A stretch of 64,000 bases of DNA from Vespa crabro (GCF_910589235.1 NC_060956.1:814501-878500); one strand, 5' to 3'; positions 23,104 through 36,185 are shown, counted from the first letter of the stretch. Numbers and translations are program-made. Notes: a model not told the origin generated them from the sequence alone.

Positions 23104-25396
23104 ACGATGTATTCAAGCGTTTCCCCATTCATTCGCGAATAGTTTTCAAACGTTCCCTACAATATTACGAGCTGCCGTAGCCGTTGTATACTCGGTTACA
23201 TTGCCGATATGTGTCTACAACGTAACGTCCACTTTTACGAAGGTACACAGTACACGCATCATCCGTCTGAACGTATTCAAAGTTCCCGTTTAACTATGGC
23301 GCAATGGTTCGTACAAACGCTATTCCACTGATTATCGCGTTACCTATTATAAACGATCCAAATGTACTACAGCAAAGCCGAGTGCTCGCATGGCAGAGCT
23401 CATTAGAAACGCGTTCTCGTATATTATTTCGAAAAACGAGATAATTCGTTGCGATTTTGGCACGGTACGCGACGTATATGCTATGTATATTGTATTAATG
23501 CAAACGCATTGAGCTAATTATTATAAAGGTATTTACTCGTTTTCTGTTAATCAATGTCGTAAGTTTAACGAACGAGGAGATTTAAAACTATATCCATCGT
23601 AGATATGCATCGATGACAAACAAATGGGGAAACGTCGAAGGACGTCTCCGTAGAGAGGAAATGTGTCTTGCTAGTTGAATTCTTTCTTTCTTTGCGGTGA
23701 ACAGTCGTGTAGAATGAACGCGCGTAAGCGCGTGTCGGTAATCCTCTTATCGTCGAGGAGATAGAGGAAATACGCGGGTATGTACGCGGAAACGTATAAG
23801 GGATAAGGGAGCGCGGGATCCGACGAAGCCCGCGTATCGACTTTGTTTAAAGTTGCTCGCGAGAGTGAACTCTCTCGTATCGATTTATCGCTATAACGGT
23901 AAACGAGCGAATCGAAGAAGTAAGTTAATGAGGAGGAACTCAATTGTATGGGCTAACGCTCGATGTCATTGTCACAAAGATAGAAGGTAAAAAGCAAAAA
24001 GGGGTGACGCATGCTCGAGACTTCCCGAAAAGGAAGACGGAACATGTTTGGGGTAATCGATAGCGCAGGTGCTCCGAGGATCGTGCTCGAAGCAACCACC
24101 GTACGAGAATGGCACACGGCCGTCGTCTCGATCGCACGCGTACATACCTACGTACGTACGTGTGCCTTGATCATGATTCCCCTCTTCTCGTAGTCGTTGT
24201 TGTGTCGACGTTGGCGTAGCCACGTTACTGACCTACCCTCGGATTCGTGCGTTATACGAGGGGTTATCGACACCGGCCGCCACATGCAGACAGACGCGTC
24301 TGGTGAACCCGAAGGGTGGCTGTCGCGGAGATTGCCGCCAAAAAAAAATTTTCCTTATTACGTGAGATTTCAAATTGAAATTCTTCGCCCTTAAGAATAA
24401 TCAGAATCAAAGTTATTTTTCTATCGATAAATTATTTTCCCCGTCGGATAAATATCCTATTTGGAATACGTATACGATATTCTTAGGACGAAGTAACGCG
24501 GTTAAGGTGAAAGCGGCGATTAAGGGAAAGAAACGCAGTCGATCGCAGTTGCTAAGCCGTTATAGGAAGTCATTACACCCTCCTCGTATATTTAGCACAT
24601 TCACCGGTGCAGCCGTGGCCGTCGGCAATGGACTCGATCTGGCAGTGAGCCATTATTCCCACATATGATGACGTTGCAAGGCTGCATTATCTAATATCTA
24701 CCGCGTTCGAGTATCTCGATATGTTATTTGTTTGTGTCGCTTACCGACGTTTATAAACTCGCGAACACGCAACTGTATGAGCATGCATGTTTGATACATG
24801 TCGTGTTTTACATGCCCATCTACGTATTACAAAATTAACCTCGACGTGCGAATATCCGAACTTTCGTCGAACTTTACGCTCGCGATATTATATATATATC
24901 ATTATATATATATATATATATCATATTATAACGACATCGGCCATCGTTTATAGAAATTTGACGAAATTTCCAAGGGGAAATAACTCGAGGATAATTATTT
25001 CCCAATAATTTCGTTGGGGCAAATTGAAAGAAATTAAAAAGATATTTCGGAAACATCTTCGATTCGCCGACATCTCACGGTCTCGAGTGAGACGTCTCCT
25101 CTCTCTCTCCTTCCGGCACGTTTTCCCTCTTTCTCTCTTTCTGATTCACGTGGAAGCAACGTTGCGTGGAGATGAACTCGCCACGTTGCCAAGTCGATCG
25201 AGTCGCAACAGCTTTCCCGTGTTGAAAACACTCGGTCCTCCTCCTCCTCCTCCTCTTCTACCACTTTTCGGATCAAGGAATTTCTTTTCAAATTGGATCA
25301 TTAAGCGGTAATAAAAATCTACCTTTCTTTTAGTTTGATTCCTTCCTTTCGTTTACGATTAGAAAATTATCCGTCGAAGAAGAATATTCCGTAAAA

Positions 25397-25582
25397 ATGG
25401 ATTCGCGATATTTCCTACGTGGAATTATAACCGGTAGTCCAGGAGTAACACGTTTTAGTAAGCTAAAAATTGCTTTTAACATTGACGATTTGAGGATCGA
25501 CAAGGGTTGCGTCGTGTGCTCCGAATACCGCAACATCGACCTCGAATTCACGAATCCTTGTGGACAAGCAAGGTCTACCTAA
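25397..25582 (+). CDS. Small ORF of ordinary complexity, unidentified
   Basis: A 61-codon frame from an ATG to TAA begins MDSRYFLRGIITGSPGVTRF and contains two closely spaced cysteines (GCVVCSEY). It holds no simple repeat. A second open frame overlaps its 3' end in another phase (GVPKETDNTEGF near 25600-25640). The minus strand is open over the same span. Three overlapping open frames in a locally GC-richer patch can arise by chance, so a real small gene is possible but unproven. Confidence 0.15.
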   Translation: MDSRYFLRGIITGSPGVTRFSKLKIAFNIDDLRIDKGCVVCSEYRNIDLEFTNPCGQARST

Positions 25583-25891
25583 AGGTCCTTGGCTCTTCGG
25601 TGTACCCAAAGAAACCGATAATACCGAAGGCTTTGAGGATTCGTGTCAATTTTATATGCTTACCTACTTATATACCATACGATCGATCCATGATTCTTTT
25701 CTCTTGTCTTTTCTTTTCATTTGTATTTTTCTTTCTTTCGGTCAATACGATTATCGACAATGGAAATAGACTTTGGATACGTTTACATCGCGATATCTTG
25801 AAAACGAAATACGTACTAAATTCTCTTGAAAATGCTTTCAAAATGCTTTGGGCACTTTCTTGCGTCACGAAAGATCAGAACGGAGTCCGAT

Positions 25892-25928
25892 GGGGAGAAT
25901 GATTTGGGTCGTGACCCAGATTCTCCCC
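25892..25928. repeat. Stem-loop with internal bulge
   Basis: GGGGAGAAT (25892-25900) pairs with ATTCTCCCC (25920-25928), and TGGGTC (25905-25910) pairs with GACCCA (25913-25918). The internal loop is GATT against G, and the apical gap is two bases. Confidence 0.6.
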
Positions 25929-26695
25929 AGCGGTTTCTTTCTCTTTCCCTCTCCCTACCAACTCTCCGTTCACTCTCTTTTCCTCTTGGTCTCCCCGTCA
26001 CCGAGTAACGTTCTATCGGTTCCTTGCTGCATACACCGTTCGCTCGAGTTGCTACATCGTCGGAAGCACTTTAATTGGACGGTCGGGTCTGAGATAGCAA
26101 CTAACGGTTTTTCGAATGATTCCTTGGAGATTTCGAAGATTTCGAAGACTCAAAGAAAGGGATAGCAGAGTAAATGACTCATTGGAATCGTATCAACTTT
26201 GTCCTCTTACCGAGAAATGTAAATACTCGCTTTAAAGAAAGGGTCTTATCATTGTATGGTCATTTACGTCACCGTATCTGTTTTCTTTTCTTGCTTTTCT
26301 TTCCAAGAATACGAAGGTCAGCAAGATCGTTTGGCGAATGGAAGCTAAGGTACAACGAAAGGGACGAAGAACAAGTATTATCTCGTTTGTTACGTTAAGG
26401 GAACTTATTTGTGCGGAAAAATACTTTGGGAACGTTCGCATCAATTAATGGTGTCGTAAAGCTATGATCATAAATTTCTAGACTCGATAACAATGCACGC
26501 TTGACCGTAAACCCATGTAATACCTACGTTACTGTCCTTTCTCTCTCTCCCTCTCTTTCTTTCTTTTTCTATCTAAAGTAACAAACCCATAAGATTTCAA
26601 GGTAAACAGCGACTGACAAATTTGGTATTGAAGGAGACACCCTCGTTAGCGTCGCTTTTTGAAACTTTTTTCGAGTTAGTCCACAGAATGGACGA

Positions 26696-26755
<60 letters not shown>

Positions 26756-27678
26756 AAAGAAAAACTCCAAAACAGCAAGACTTGTTTGTTTCGAATTGCG
26801 GAGGCTTCGCGGTAAAAGCGGATTTATGAGTGGTTTCTTCCGTGAAAATGACTCATCCGTAAATGTTGTGTGCTCGCTCGAGGAAAGAAGGAGAAGAAGA
26901 AGAAGAAGCATTTCGGTCTCTCTCTCTCTCTCTCTGCTCTCACATGCATTTCCGGTAGGGAAAAGCGAGCACGAGCTTTACAGAGTTCTTCTTGGACGAG
27001 TGCCACTTTGTGTTCCGCGCGTTCTGTTCCGCAGCTAGTACTCGCACGCTAGTTCGATACGTTATTACCATATTAAATAATGCTCGTTATCAGAGACATC
27101 TTCGGCGTCCTTATTTCTTTTTCATTTAGTCCAATTCGTTCGATAGAAGATAGTTCGCGATTATCGTCTTTTATCCATCCGTCCGTCTTTATCATGTACC
27201 CTCTCGGAGACATGTGCGACTCCGAACAACTTGTTGGACATTGGCACAAATCGTGACTAAGCACGTACGAAAGTTACTCGAAGCGTTCTCTCGTCTCGGC
27301 ATGACGCGTTTCAAGGTCCTCTAAGGTTTCGGTCGTCGCGAAACTCTCTAGCTCTTCTAAATCGCTTCTTTCGACGTAAAGACCGTTCGATTTCTTTCCG
27401 AAAGATATTCCTACAACTCGAAGTATTAAACTAAACTACGCAAGTACAAAAGAATTTCAAGGGACGAAATAATCTCGTTCTTAGGAAAAGGTTTTCGAAG
27501 TAACTCCGTCGGATTTGGTGGACACTCTCTGGATAATTTCCAAAGGCAAACGGTAGTCACGGAAAAGTAATGATCCCTCTTTCTCCGATTCTTTCCTTTT
27601 TCTACGATTTTTTTTCCTTCTTTTCTTTTTTTGTCTTTACTTCTCCTTTTTTCAATTTTTTTTTTCTTTCGTTCCTTT

Positions 27679-27709
<31 letters not shown>

Positions 27710-29339
27710 GGAACCTCTCCAAGGACGATTCTCCCGATTCGGCCGTTTCTATTTTATCGCGCGGACTGAAAATTCCAGGAAGATCAATTATCAAGGACTC
27801 TCGTCGTTCCAGTTGACGCATCTCTCGACGTTGCAGTTTTGTACGAGAGGAAGTGGCTTAGTCCAATATCGGGCACGTTACACGAGCAACGCTAAACGTT
27901 TAACGTTTCCGTACCTGTACTCGGACTCTTTCCTGGCTTCAAAGGAAAGGAAAGACGAAGAGAGGAAAAAAGAGGGTAAGTTAAATGGTAAAGTGTTTTC
28001 AAGTAATTGGAAAAAGGTATTCGCGGTGGTATCGTCCAAGCTCTGGTGTGTATGGGCCATTGCAGTCGTTGATGCTTTTAGGGTTCTTGCCGGTTAACGG
28101 AGTAATACGCTTCATTACTTAATGGCGTGTAATTCACTTCGTTTCCTCGTATAATCTGCTTCAACGCGTGCCCTACCGCACGATTTTAATCGAACGCGTA
28201 CGGTCCAACGTTTCTATTTTAACGAGTTGACCGCCTTACGCCGAGGAATCGTACGTGAACTTTGTAAAGTCGAATTTAACCTCGTTGTTATTATTATCGT
28301 CGAATCGTTTTTGATTTTTCTCTGGTACGATGCTCTCGTTTCGTTACGTCGTCGGTACAAACCCGTAATTGGACCAAAGCTTTTTAATCTTTAACAATAT
28401 TTAATCGACGATTCGAAATGGTTGGATGGGAGGGAATTGGTAGGACGGTGTTAAACACTGCTCGCTCCTCCTTAAACGCTTTCCTTTCACGCAAAGCAAA
28501 CGAAAGGTTTCAAAGTATCCGTTTATAGAAGAGGCCTTCCTACGTGTTTGCCGAAGAAAACGTCGATGGTTTCGAAGGGGAAAGCTCCCTCTCTCTCTCT
28601 CTCTCCCTCCTCTCAACTTGCTACCAGAACGGAATACAAAAAGGTATTACCTTCGACAAGTCGATAATTGGCATCGAGTTATTCTCGGTTTAACTACGTC
28701 GTGAGACGCGTTCGTCCGAAAAGACGACACCGATCTCTCTCTCTCTCTCTCTCTCTGCGTGTGTATTACCTACGCTCCTTTTCTCGAGGATCTTATTCGT
28801 TCGAAGAAAAGAAGACTAAAGGATAAAGTAAAAAAGAGTTATTCGTAAAAGCGATTCGGCGGAGGAGGAAAGGACGCGTATAATTACAGTGCGGTTTAAA
28901 ACGGGACGTTACCGGGCGGAGATACGTTATTACACGGCGTGTTATACGGCAAACAGGGGAGATATAGAGAAAGAAAGAGGTGAACTAACGAGGCGAAAAA
29001 ACACGAGCTCGTGCCACCGGTTCACGATCGTATTTTCGACGCGGAAGACCGCAAACGCTATTACTTTTACGTAGAATTTCAGGCGACGAACAACAAGTAG
29101 TGTATGTATATACAATCGTGTGCACACATATGTGTATACGATACGTATATTGGCATAGATATAGACGTATACAAATGCACGACTCGAGAACTTTCAGGGT
29201 CACGCGCTTAAGTACTTGAAGAGTATATCGTACTCGTGGACATTTCTATACGTTCGTTTCTTCGTCCGTTTTTTTCGTTCGTTTTCGTTCGTTATCTCGC
29301 AAAAGAAGGCGCAAGAATCGCGAAAGGAGAGATCCGCGA
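25929..29339. other. Noncoding DNA before the promoter-like interval
   Basis: Holds the (AG)26 tract, T-rich stretches at about 27,590-27,710 and short CT tracts at about 28,591-28,606 and 28,735-28,756. No gene supported. Confidence 0.5.
26699..26750. repeat. (AG)26
   Basis: Pure AG repeat of 52 bp. Confidence 0.95.
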
Positions 29340-29567
29340 ATTCGTCGCGGTGCTGCCAGATAAATTCCTCTCTTGGAGTTACGGCGGGCGCGCCGGAAAG
29401 TTTCCTGGGAAAAGCGTGCTACGACGACGTGAAGCGCGAAAGAGGCAGGGACGGAGGAGAGAGGATAGGTCGAAGCGAAGGAGCGAGAGAGAGATCGTAA
29501 CGGCTCGACAAGAAGAGTAGAGAAGCGAGAGAACCGACTGCCGGTCGTGGAGTAAGAGGAGAAGGCA

Positions 29568-29570
29568 GCA

Positions 29571-29605
<35 letters not shown>
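29568..29605. repeat. (GGC)n
   Basis: GGC repeat of about 38 bp, the only long GC-only trinucleotide tract seen. It lies 130 bp upstream of the putative start site and could add CpG density to the promoter. Confidence 0.95.
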
Positions 29606-29739
29606 ATAGGAGAAGAAGGAGGGATAGCGTCGCGTGGAGGGGGAAGGCCGACGGAGGACTAGGTGGGGGACAGGAGAGAGAGGGAGGGAGAGGGAGGGCC
29701 GCTATCGGCTCGCCGGCCTCGCCGAGGCGCGCGGCGCTT

Positions 29740-29771
29740 AGTTCGAGTCGGACCTCCGTCGTAGTCGGATC
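29740..29771 (+). promoter_or_regulatory. Initiator plus DPE core promoter candidate
   Basis: CTTAGTTC at 29737-29744 fits the loose initiator YYANWYY, with the A at 29740 as +1. GGATC at 29767-29771 then falls at exactly +28 to +32 and matches the arthropod DPE consensus RGWYV. No TATA box lies at -30. The flanks from 29,340 to 29,790 are the most GC- and CpG-rich part of the window. The downstream 2.6 kb looks like a 5' leader that ends at a strong donor at 32,355, so a plus-strand start here is coherent. Confidence 0.4.
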
Positions 29772-29989
29772 GTATCGTTCCGCCCTATCACACCGTCTCT
29801 CTCTCTCGCGCGTGCTCTCTTCTCTCTCCCTTTTACCTCTCTCTCGCGCGCACACGTTCTCCCTTCTTCCCGTCCTCTCTCACTCTCTCATTTTCTCTTT
29901 TCTCTCTCTCTCTTTCTTTCTTTCTTTCTCTCTTTCTTTCTTTCTCTCTTTTTCTTTGCGTGTGTATTTACACACGTATATGGTAGTAT

Positions 29990-30098
<109 letters not shown>

Positions 30099-30234
30099 AC
30101 AACGACGTCCAACAGTTCCGCCCAGTGTAAAAGAGCGGAGAGAGAACACTTTTACTCGACGAAAGAAGAAACGAAAGAAGAGAAATTACGAGCTTTCCCG
30201 CGATCAAGGCGCGTACGCGCTTTCGCCGATGATC

Positions 30235-30278
30235 ATCGTCGTCGTCGCCGCCGCCGCCGCCGTCGTCGTCGTCGTCGA
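30235..30278. repeat. (GTC/GCC)n
   Basis: Trinucleotide repeat with GTC ends and a GCC centre. A second GTC tract lies at 30650-30675. Confidence 0.9.
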
Positions 30279-30636
30279 GAGGAACTTCGATCCAACGACG
30301 TGAATTAACGATAACAAAGAGAAGAGTAAGAAGAAGATACAACCACCGCAAAGTTTCTACGGTAAATAATGGATAATGGTGCGAAAGAGTTAATGTACGG
30401 TTTTGCGCGCGCCTCAAATCTCGCGGTTTTCTCCTCTTTTTCTTTTTTTTTTTTTTTTTTTCCCTCGAGTGCACAGGTGTCTCTCAATCGAGTAAAAGAC
30501 TACTAAGGGAAAAGAAAAGAAGAAGAAGAAGAATAGTGATAGCGACGAAGAAGACGATGACGACTCGAGCGATGCGCATTTCTTTTACGTAACGAAAGCG
30601 CGTTAAGAGAGAGAGCGCGCGCGTGCGCTTGCGCTC

Positions 30637-30643
30637 TATATAA
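30637..30643 (+). promoter_or_regulatory. TATA-like box, possible alternative start
   Basis: TATATAA follows a GC-rich block and is followed about 25-30 bases later by the (GTC)n/TCATCG stretch, where an initiator could sit. It is a possible second start for the same plus-strand transcript as the initiator/DPE pair about 0.9 kb upstream. Confidence 0.2.
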
Positions 30644-31534
30644 TCCTTTCGTCGTCGTCGTCGTCGTCGTCATCGTTGTAGTAGTAGTCGTCTACTCGAC
30701 GACTTATTTCGTTGGAAGGAGACACGTCTCTCCGTGTGTGCGTGCGTCGTCTCTGTGGGCCTTTTGCTGCGCTTCGATCATCGGCATTGCTCGTTTTCGT
30801 GCATCCTCGTGCCCCCTCGTATGGCCCCGTCGATCGGCTACCACCCCCCGCCCCCTCACGCTCATCGTCCTCCTCCTTCTTCTCCTTGTCTCTCTCGCTC
30901 TTTGTTGTCAGTGCCTCCGTGAATTCCATCGCGCGCTGTCGCTGCGTCGGCCCGACGCGCTTCTCGACTTTCGCTCAAGGATTATTCCCGTCTTCTGCTT
31001 CTTCTTCTTCTTGTACTACTACTACTTCTTGGCCGTCCCGGCGACGGGATACAACAACGCTTTTACGCGAGTTAAAGCGTCTGCTCGTTTCCGTGGACGG
31101 GCTTCGATCGATCGATTCACCGTATGCTCCTCTTTCACTCTCGTTGTCAGTCAGTCAGTTTCCGTCGGTTGCTCCTATCTACTCCGCGCATATATATACA
31201 TATACATATATATATACATATACATATATATATACATATATATATATATATAGGATCGCGGATCGAAAGCGGTTTGCGTCTCGTTCATCGGTGCGTGTTG
31301 TTGCGTCGTTCGCCGTCACGTTCTCTATAGGTGTATTATTCGATCGTTTACGTTTTACAGGAGCACACTGTCCTGAACTTTGACGAGGAAAACAGAAGAG
31401 GAGGAAGGGACAAGTACTGAGAGAACCTCTGCTGTTGCTGGCTGGACTCGTGACACGGTCAAGTTGGAACGCGTCTTGTTTTCTCTCCTTTCGTCTTTGG
31501 GAAAATAAAAAAGGAGAGAGGATAATCGAGGAAG

Positions 31535-31535
<1 letters not shown>

Positions 31536-31583
<48 letters not shown>

Positions 31584-31672
31584 GGGGAAGAAAGAAGATA
31601 GAGGATTATATACACATACACATACACACACACACATACACATATATATATATATATATGTATACACACAAA
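31536..31672. repeat. (AT)n and (CA/TA)n pair
   Basis: AT repeat to about 31581 and mixed CA/TA repeats 31608-31672 inside the putative leader. A further AT-rich tract lies at 31189-31252. Confidence 0.9.
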
Positions 31673-32354
31673 ATAGTGGTGAAGATCGGTGCTGATTGTG
31701 TTTTGTGCTCTAACCAGTGTTGTTAACGACGAAAAAGGCGACGGCCCGTGCAATGGCCGTTTCAAATACTTCGACTCCTCTATCTCGTTGAGAGAACTCT
31801 GTTTTCTCCTTTTTTCCTTTTTCTCTCTCTCTCTTTCTCTCTCTCTATCTCTATTTCTTTCTTTCTTTTCGTCCTCTCTGTTTTTCCGTTTCCGTTTCTC
31901 TCTCTCTCTCTCTCCCTCTCTCTCTCCTCTTCGTCCGTAGTTTTTGTGCCGCGAGTGGGTGCGCCGATCGAAAAGTGTTGCTTCGAGAGAGAGCCAGCGC
32001 GCGCGCCACGCAAGTGTGCCCTTGGAATAAGTGTCGATCGATGGGAAAATAATAAAGAGAAGGAAGGGAAAGAAAAAAAAATAATAATAATAAAGAGGCT
32101 TTACTACTAACGCGTTTAGTTCGCGCGACGACAATACGACTCGTGTGAATATAATAATAGAGGAAATGAATAAGTGAGAGTTATATTATTGTCGGGTTTG
32201 ATATTAATAATATCAGTGTGCACATCCTTCCTCCCCCCTTCATTGTGGATTATTATTTATTGGATTTACCGCACTGTCAACGAAGGAGATACCAGACCAG
32301 AGAGGATCGCCAAAAGGGATTTTCTACGACAACTCGTGGAGATTCACAGTTTAT

Positions 32355-32360
32355 GTGAGT
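32355..32360 (+). promoter_or_regulatory. Strong 5' splice donor candidate
   Basis: GTGAGT followed by AAAC matches the GTRAGT donor consensus. It closes a stretch of ordinary-complexity leader-like sequence and is followed by A-rich, AAAT-repeat intron-like DNA. Confidence 0.35.
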
Positions 32361-32433
32361 AAACTCGAATAGATTATCTTTTATCTCTTTTCCGAATGCG
32401 TTGCAGGAATAAGGAAAAAAAAAAGAAAAGAAA

Positions 32434-32437
32434 CAAA

Positions 32438-32472
<35 letters not shown>

Positions 32473-32475
32473 AAA
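32434..32475. repeat. (AAAT)n
   Basis: Tetranucleotide repeat just inside the putative first intron. Confidence 0.95.
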
Positions 32476-33123
32476 GCACAAGAGAAAAAAGGATGACTCG
32501 GACGTTCGCGAAAAAGTCTTTATGCGTGCGAAAGAGAAACAGCGAGACGAAAGAGAGTCGGAGAGTTTATCGCTCGATCGGCTGCCATCTTGTTATTTGT
32601 CGTCGAGGTTACGCGTTCGATTCGACGATCCCTTCGTCGTGTTTACGTTCTCGTATTACGTCTCTTTCTCTCTTTTGCTATCTCCGTCGTATTCGCTTTC
32701 CCACTCGTCGCAGTTCTCTCTTTTTCATACGCGAGCTCATTCTGTCGTTCCCTTTTTATTTATTTTTTTACTTTATTTTTGTTCTTCGTTTTGTTTTTTT
32801 TTTTTCTTTTTTTGTTTTGTTTTTCTTTCCCCGTAAACTCTCTCTCTCTCGCTCGCTCGCGCGCGCGGCTCGAAGCGTGGCTTGACTTTCCTCTTTTTTT
32901 TTTTCTCTCTTCTTTCTTTCTTTTCTTTTCTTTCCTTTCCTTTCTCGCTAACTCGCCGAACTTCCAACGCGATCGCTCGACTCCGTGGAAGTCCAAAAAA
33001 GAAGAAAAAAGGAAGGAAAAAACCGTCGAGGCGCGTAGGAGATAAAAAAAGCATTGCTCTTGCATTCTTCCTTTTTTCCACGAGTTCTCTCATCATGCAT
33101 ATGTACATACATGTATATATATG

Positions 33124-33156
<33 letters not shown>

Positions 33157-33425
33157 AAACACATTCGCACACGTATCTAGCTCATTAGAAAAGTCTAATA
33201 TCGTATACGATTAGTAAGAGGGGAAAAAAAAGTCTATCGATTACAGCGTTATCGTCTAACGGAGAACAATTTATATTCTCGGATATTATTGCGTTTGCGT
33301 GATTTTATTAATTCGTCAACAACGTGGAGAGTTTTTCTTCATTCATATTGATTCGAACGTAACGTTTTTCGAAGAAAAAAGCAACAGAAGAGTGGAAAGA
33401 GAAAATATTTCGAGACTACGTCTAT

Positions 33426-33482
33426 GTGCGTGCGTGCGTGCGTACGTACGTACGTACGTACGTACGTACGTACGTACATACA
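33426..33482. repeat. (GTGC)n then (CGTA)n
   Basis: GTGC units run into a pure CGTA array at 33441-33477. CGTA repeats are self-complementary. Confidence 0.95.
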
Positions 33483-36136
33483 TACTCTGAAAGCAAGCAA
33501 AGTCATCGTCATGATCTTACGTCATGACGGCGTAGCGCGGCGGAAACTTGGCGAAGGTCGAAGTCGTCTAGCTCGAATGCGCGAGAATACATACGTACGA
33601 CGTTACAGTAAGTAGTCTTGACTTCTCCCTCTGCTTCTTCCACTCCTTCTAATCCGTTAATATGTATTACAACAATGACAACGACGATACACATCTCGAG
33701 AAAGCTTAAAAGATATATAGAAACTTTCGTAGAAGTTTAACGCCTTAAACAAGCTTTATTACGATATTATTTCCTTGGGTTTATCGACTAAGCGATAAGA
33801 TTAGTAAAGATAGTTTGCTGCAAATCCATAGGTCATACTTATAATATATCGATCGTGTTCTTCCTCGTTAAAAATAATTTATCTCTCAAAGTATCATCGT
33901 TGCCGCGATATATACGATTTTATTAATCGTTAATTCGTCGTTCGATTCTTCACGATAGTAAGAGATTCATTTAGATTAAGATCATTGACAAAAATGAAAA
34001 ATCGTGCTTACGACATCTGCTTCTCGTTCTTAATATCGTATTTATGCGCTAGAGAGTATCCATCTCTCTCGGTAAATTCGTATTTTATTCAAAGAGGAAG
34101 GATACCTTAGCTATATATATATATATATATATATATCTATCTTAAATTTCGTATTCGTACAGAAATAGTTAATTATTTACTCGTCTATTAATAATTTAAC
34201 GTTAATCGGTTTCCTTAATCGAGACTGTTGAATTATTCAGTTAGGTACTTTGCTTTGGTCCAGTCGTCGTCGTCAACAACAACGTTGCGTCCTCGTCGTC
34301 ATTTCGCTCCTACGATTCTTATCGCGTTAAAAGGTGCCATGTTATTGATCAACGACACGCTTCGCGCAGTGATCGATGCGCAACTTGGACGTTTCGTTGA
34401 AAACAAAATGAAGAAAGAAAAAAAAAATATATATATATATATATATAAAAGGAGAAGAAAGAAGAAGAAAAAAAACAAAATAACGTCATTTTCGTCGTCT
34501 TCTTCGTCAGCGATTGTTTCGCTCGACGACTTCGGTCCGCGCTTGTTCCGCGCTGCTGTTTGCAAACAAAGACTTCTTTGCGCTTTTGTCATGCTCGAGC
34601 AACGTCGGTTTCGATTCTTCCGTTTCTCTCAAGGGACTGCACGCCGAAGTCGTCGATTCCAATATATACTACTCGCATTGCTCGCGATTTACGTATATAC
34701 GTACGTACGTACATATATACATATGTGTGTGTTTTGTGTAGAAATCGAGAGACCTTTTGATAAAAATTTCGAAGAGGGTTTAAGCACGTGGAAGAAGAAT
34801 AGACGAGCAATGGTAATCCTATTCGAGAAATCTTTCGAGCAAGGAAAACAATTACGTTTTATCTTCTTTCTTTGGCCTATTCTCGTTAGTGACTTTTCCA
34901 GGTCTTTCTCTCTCTCTCGAGAGAGAGAGACCGAGAGAGTTACTTTATATTTGAGTTTTGTTAAGAATTTATAATATCGACCGACCGATTCATTATCGAA
35001 TACTCGAGTATTTCATTTCGACGAAGAGCGATAAGGTTCGTCGATATATGCGTTGGTGAGTCACGCGCACGCGTCGTCGCGTGAAATTTAATTTTTGTAG
35101 GAAATTATTTTTTACTTTAGTACTTCTTCTCGTAGTTTTCTCTTTCTCTCTTTCGATTACAACGCTTTAATTCTTCCTCTTCTCCTTTCAGTTCATTCCC
35201 TTCCCCTTTTGTAATTTCGTAGTCACCCTTTTTGCCTAGATCTCCTCTTCCCTTAGGAAGTTTCCAAGCGGATTTAACGACGGTTCGCGCGTCTCGACTG
35301 AGCGGCTACCTTCTCTACCATCTAGAAAACTTTTCTGGACGAGATTCAAGCGTGGAAACTCGAACGAGCATAGACGGAAGAGAGAGAGAGAGAGAGAGAG
35401 AACGTGTCGTTTAGAGTGACTCATCGTTTGTCCGGCCTTTGTTAATGTTTTAAAGGAAAAAAAAAAAAAAAGGGGAATGAAAGGAAAACGAATCGTCGTT
35501 AATTAAGACGATTATCAAAATCGTTAATGGAATACTCTATTCCACTAGATAGTCCTTTTCGTAAACGAATAATCTCGAACAATTAGACAAAAGTTAATTC
35601 GAAGCTTTCGCTCCGAGAATCGGAGTCAAATCGAATCGAATCGAATCGAATGGAATTTGCTCGTGTCGTTCGACGACGACGCTGCAATTTGCCCGTGACA
35701 GCCGTAGGCAGTTTGTTCTATCCGTAGATTTTAACATACGCATTTAACAACCAATGAATCATCCCGTTCGTTCTTTTACAAATATTTTTATTCACTCCCG
35801 ACGCAATGTTATCTTTTTTATATTTTTCACGATTAATAAATATGTCTTATTCATTGGATGTATTTCGATTATCGTGAAAGGGTCGGTTTGTTGTAGTACG
35901 ATTAAAGGAAAGTTATATGAGAGAAGGTAAGGTATATTTCAAAGGCGTAGGAGAAGGACAAGAAGGAGAGGGAAAGGTGTGTGTGTTTCTCTCTCTATGT
36001 GCGCGTATACATATAAACTAGTGTAGTAGTAGTAGTAGTAGTTCGCTGTATAATTATTCGCAAAGCGTAGCTATTTGCAAGCAAATTAATCGCGAGGCGT
36101 TCCAGTAACCTTATTACTAGTATGCTCTCGCTTCCC

Positions 36137-36185
<49 letters not shown>

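Larger units (their letters stand above)
18600..25396. other. Mostly unique CpG-rich noncoding DNA
   Basis: Contains the G4 pair, several CT tracts and the GC-rich inverted repeat. Two adjoining short frames at 24,197-24,668 have no repeats (pieces MQTDASGEPEGWLSRRLPP and TFTGAAVAVGNGLDLAVSH) but no recognised family. Confidence 0.45.

Noticed and set aside
30712..31383. 223-codon plus-strand ORF
   Set aside because: Arg/Ser-rich CpG sequence plus a Tyr/Ile tract from an AT repeat; lies in the putative leader.
31355..32134. 259-codon minus-strand ORF
   Set aside because: Built from AT, CA and AG repeats that encode Ile/Tyr, Val/Cys and Arg/Glu runs; no non-repeat domain.
34228..34974. 248-codon plus-strand ORF
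   Set aside because: Contains A-rich and AT repeats and ends in Arg/Glu from AG repeats; no recognisable domain, and other frames are open too.
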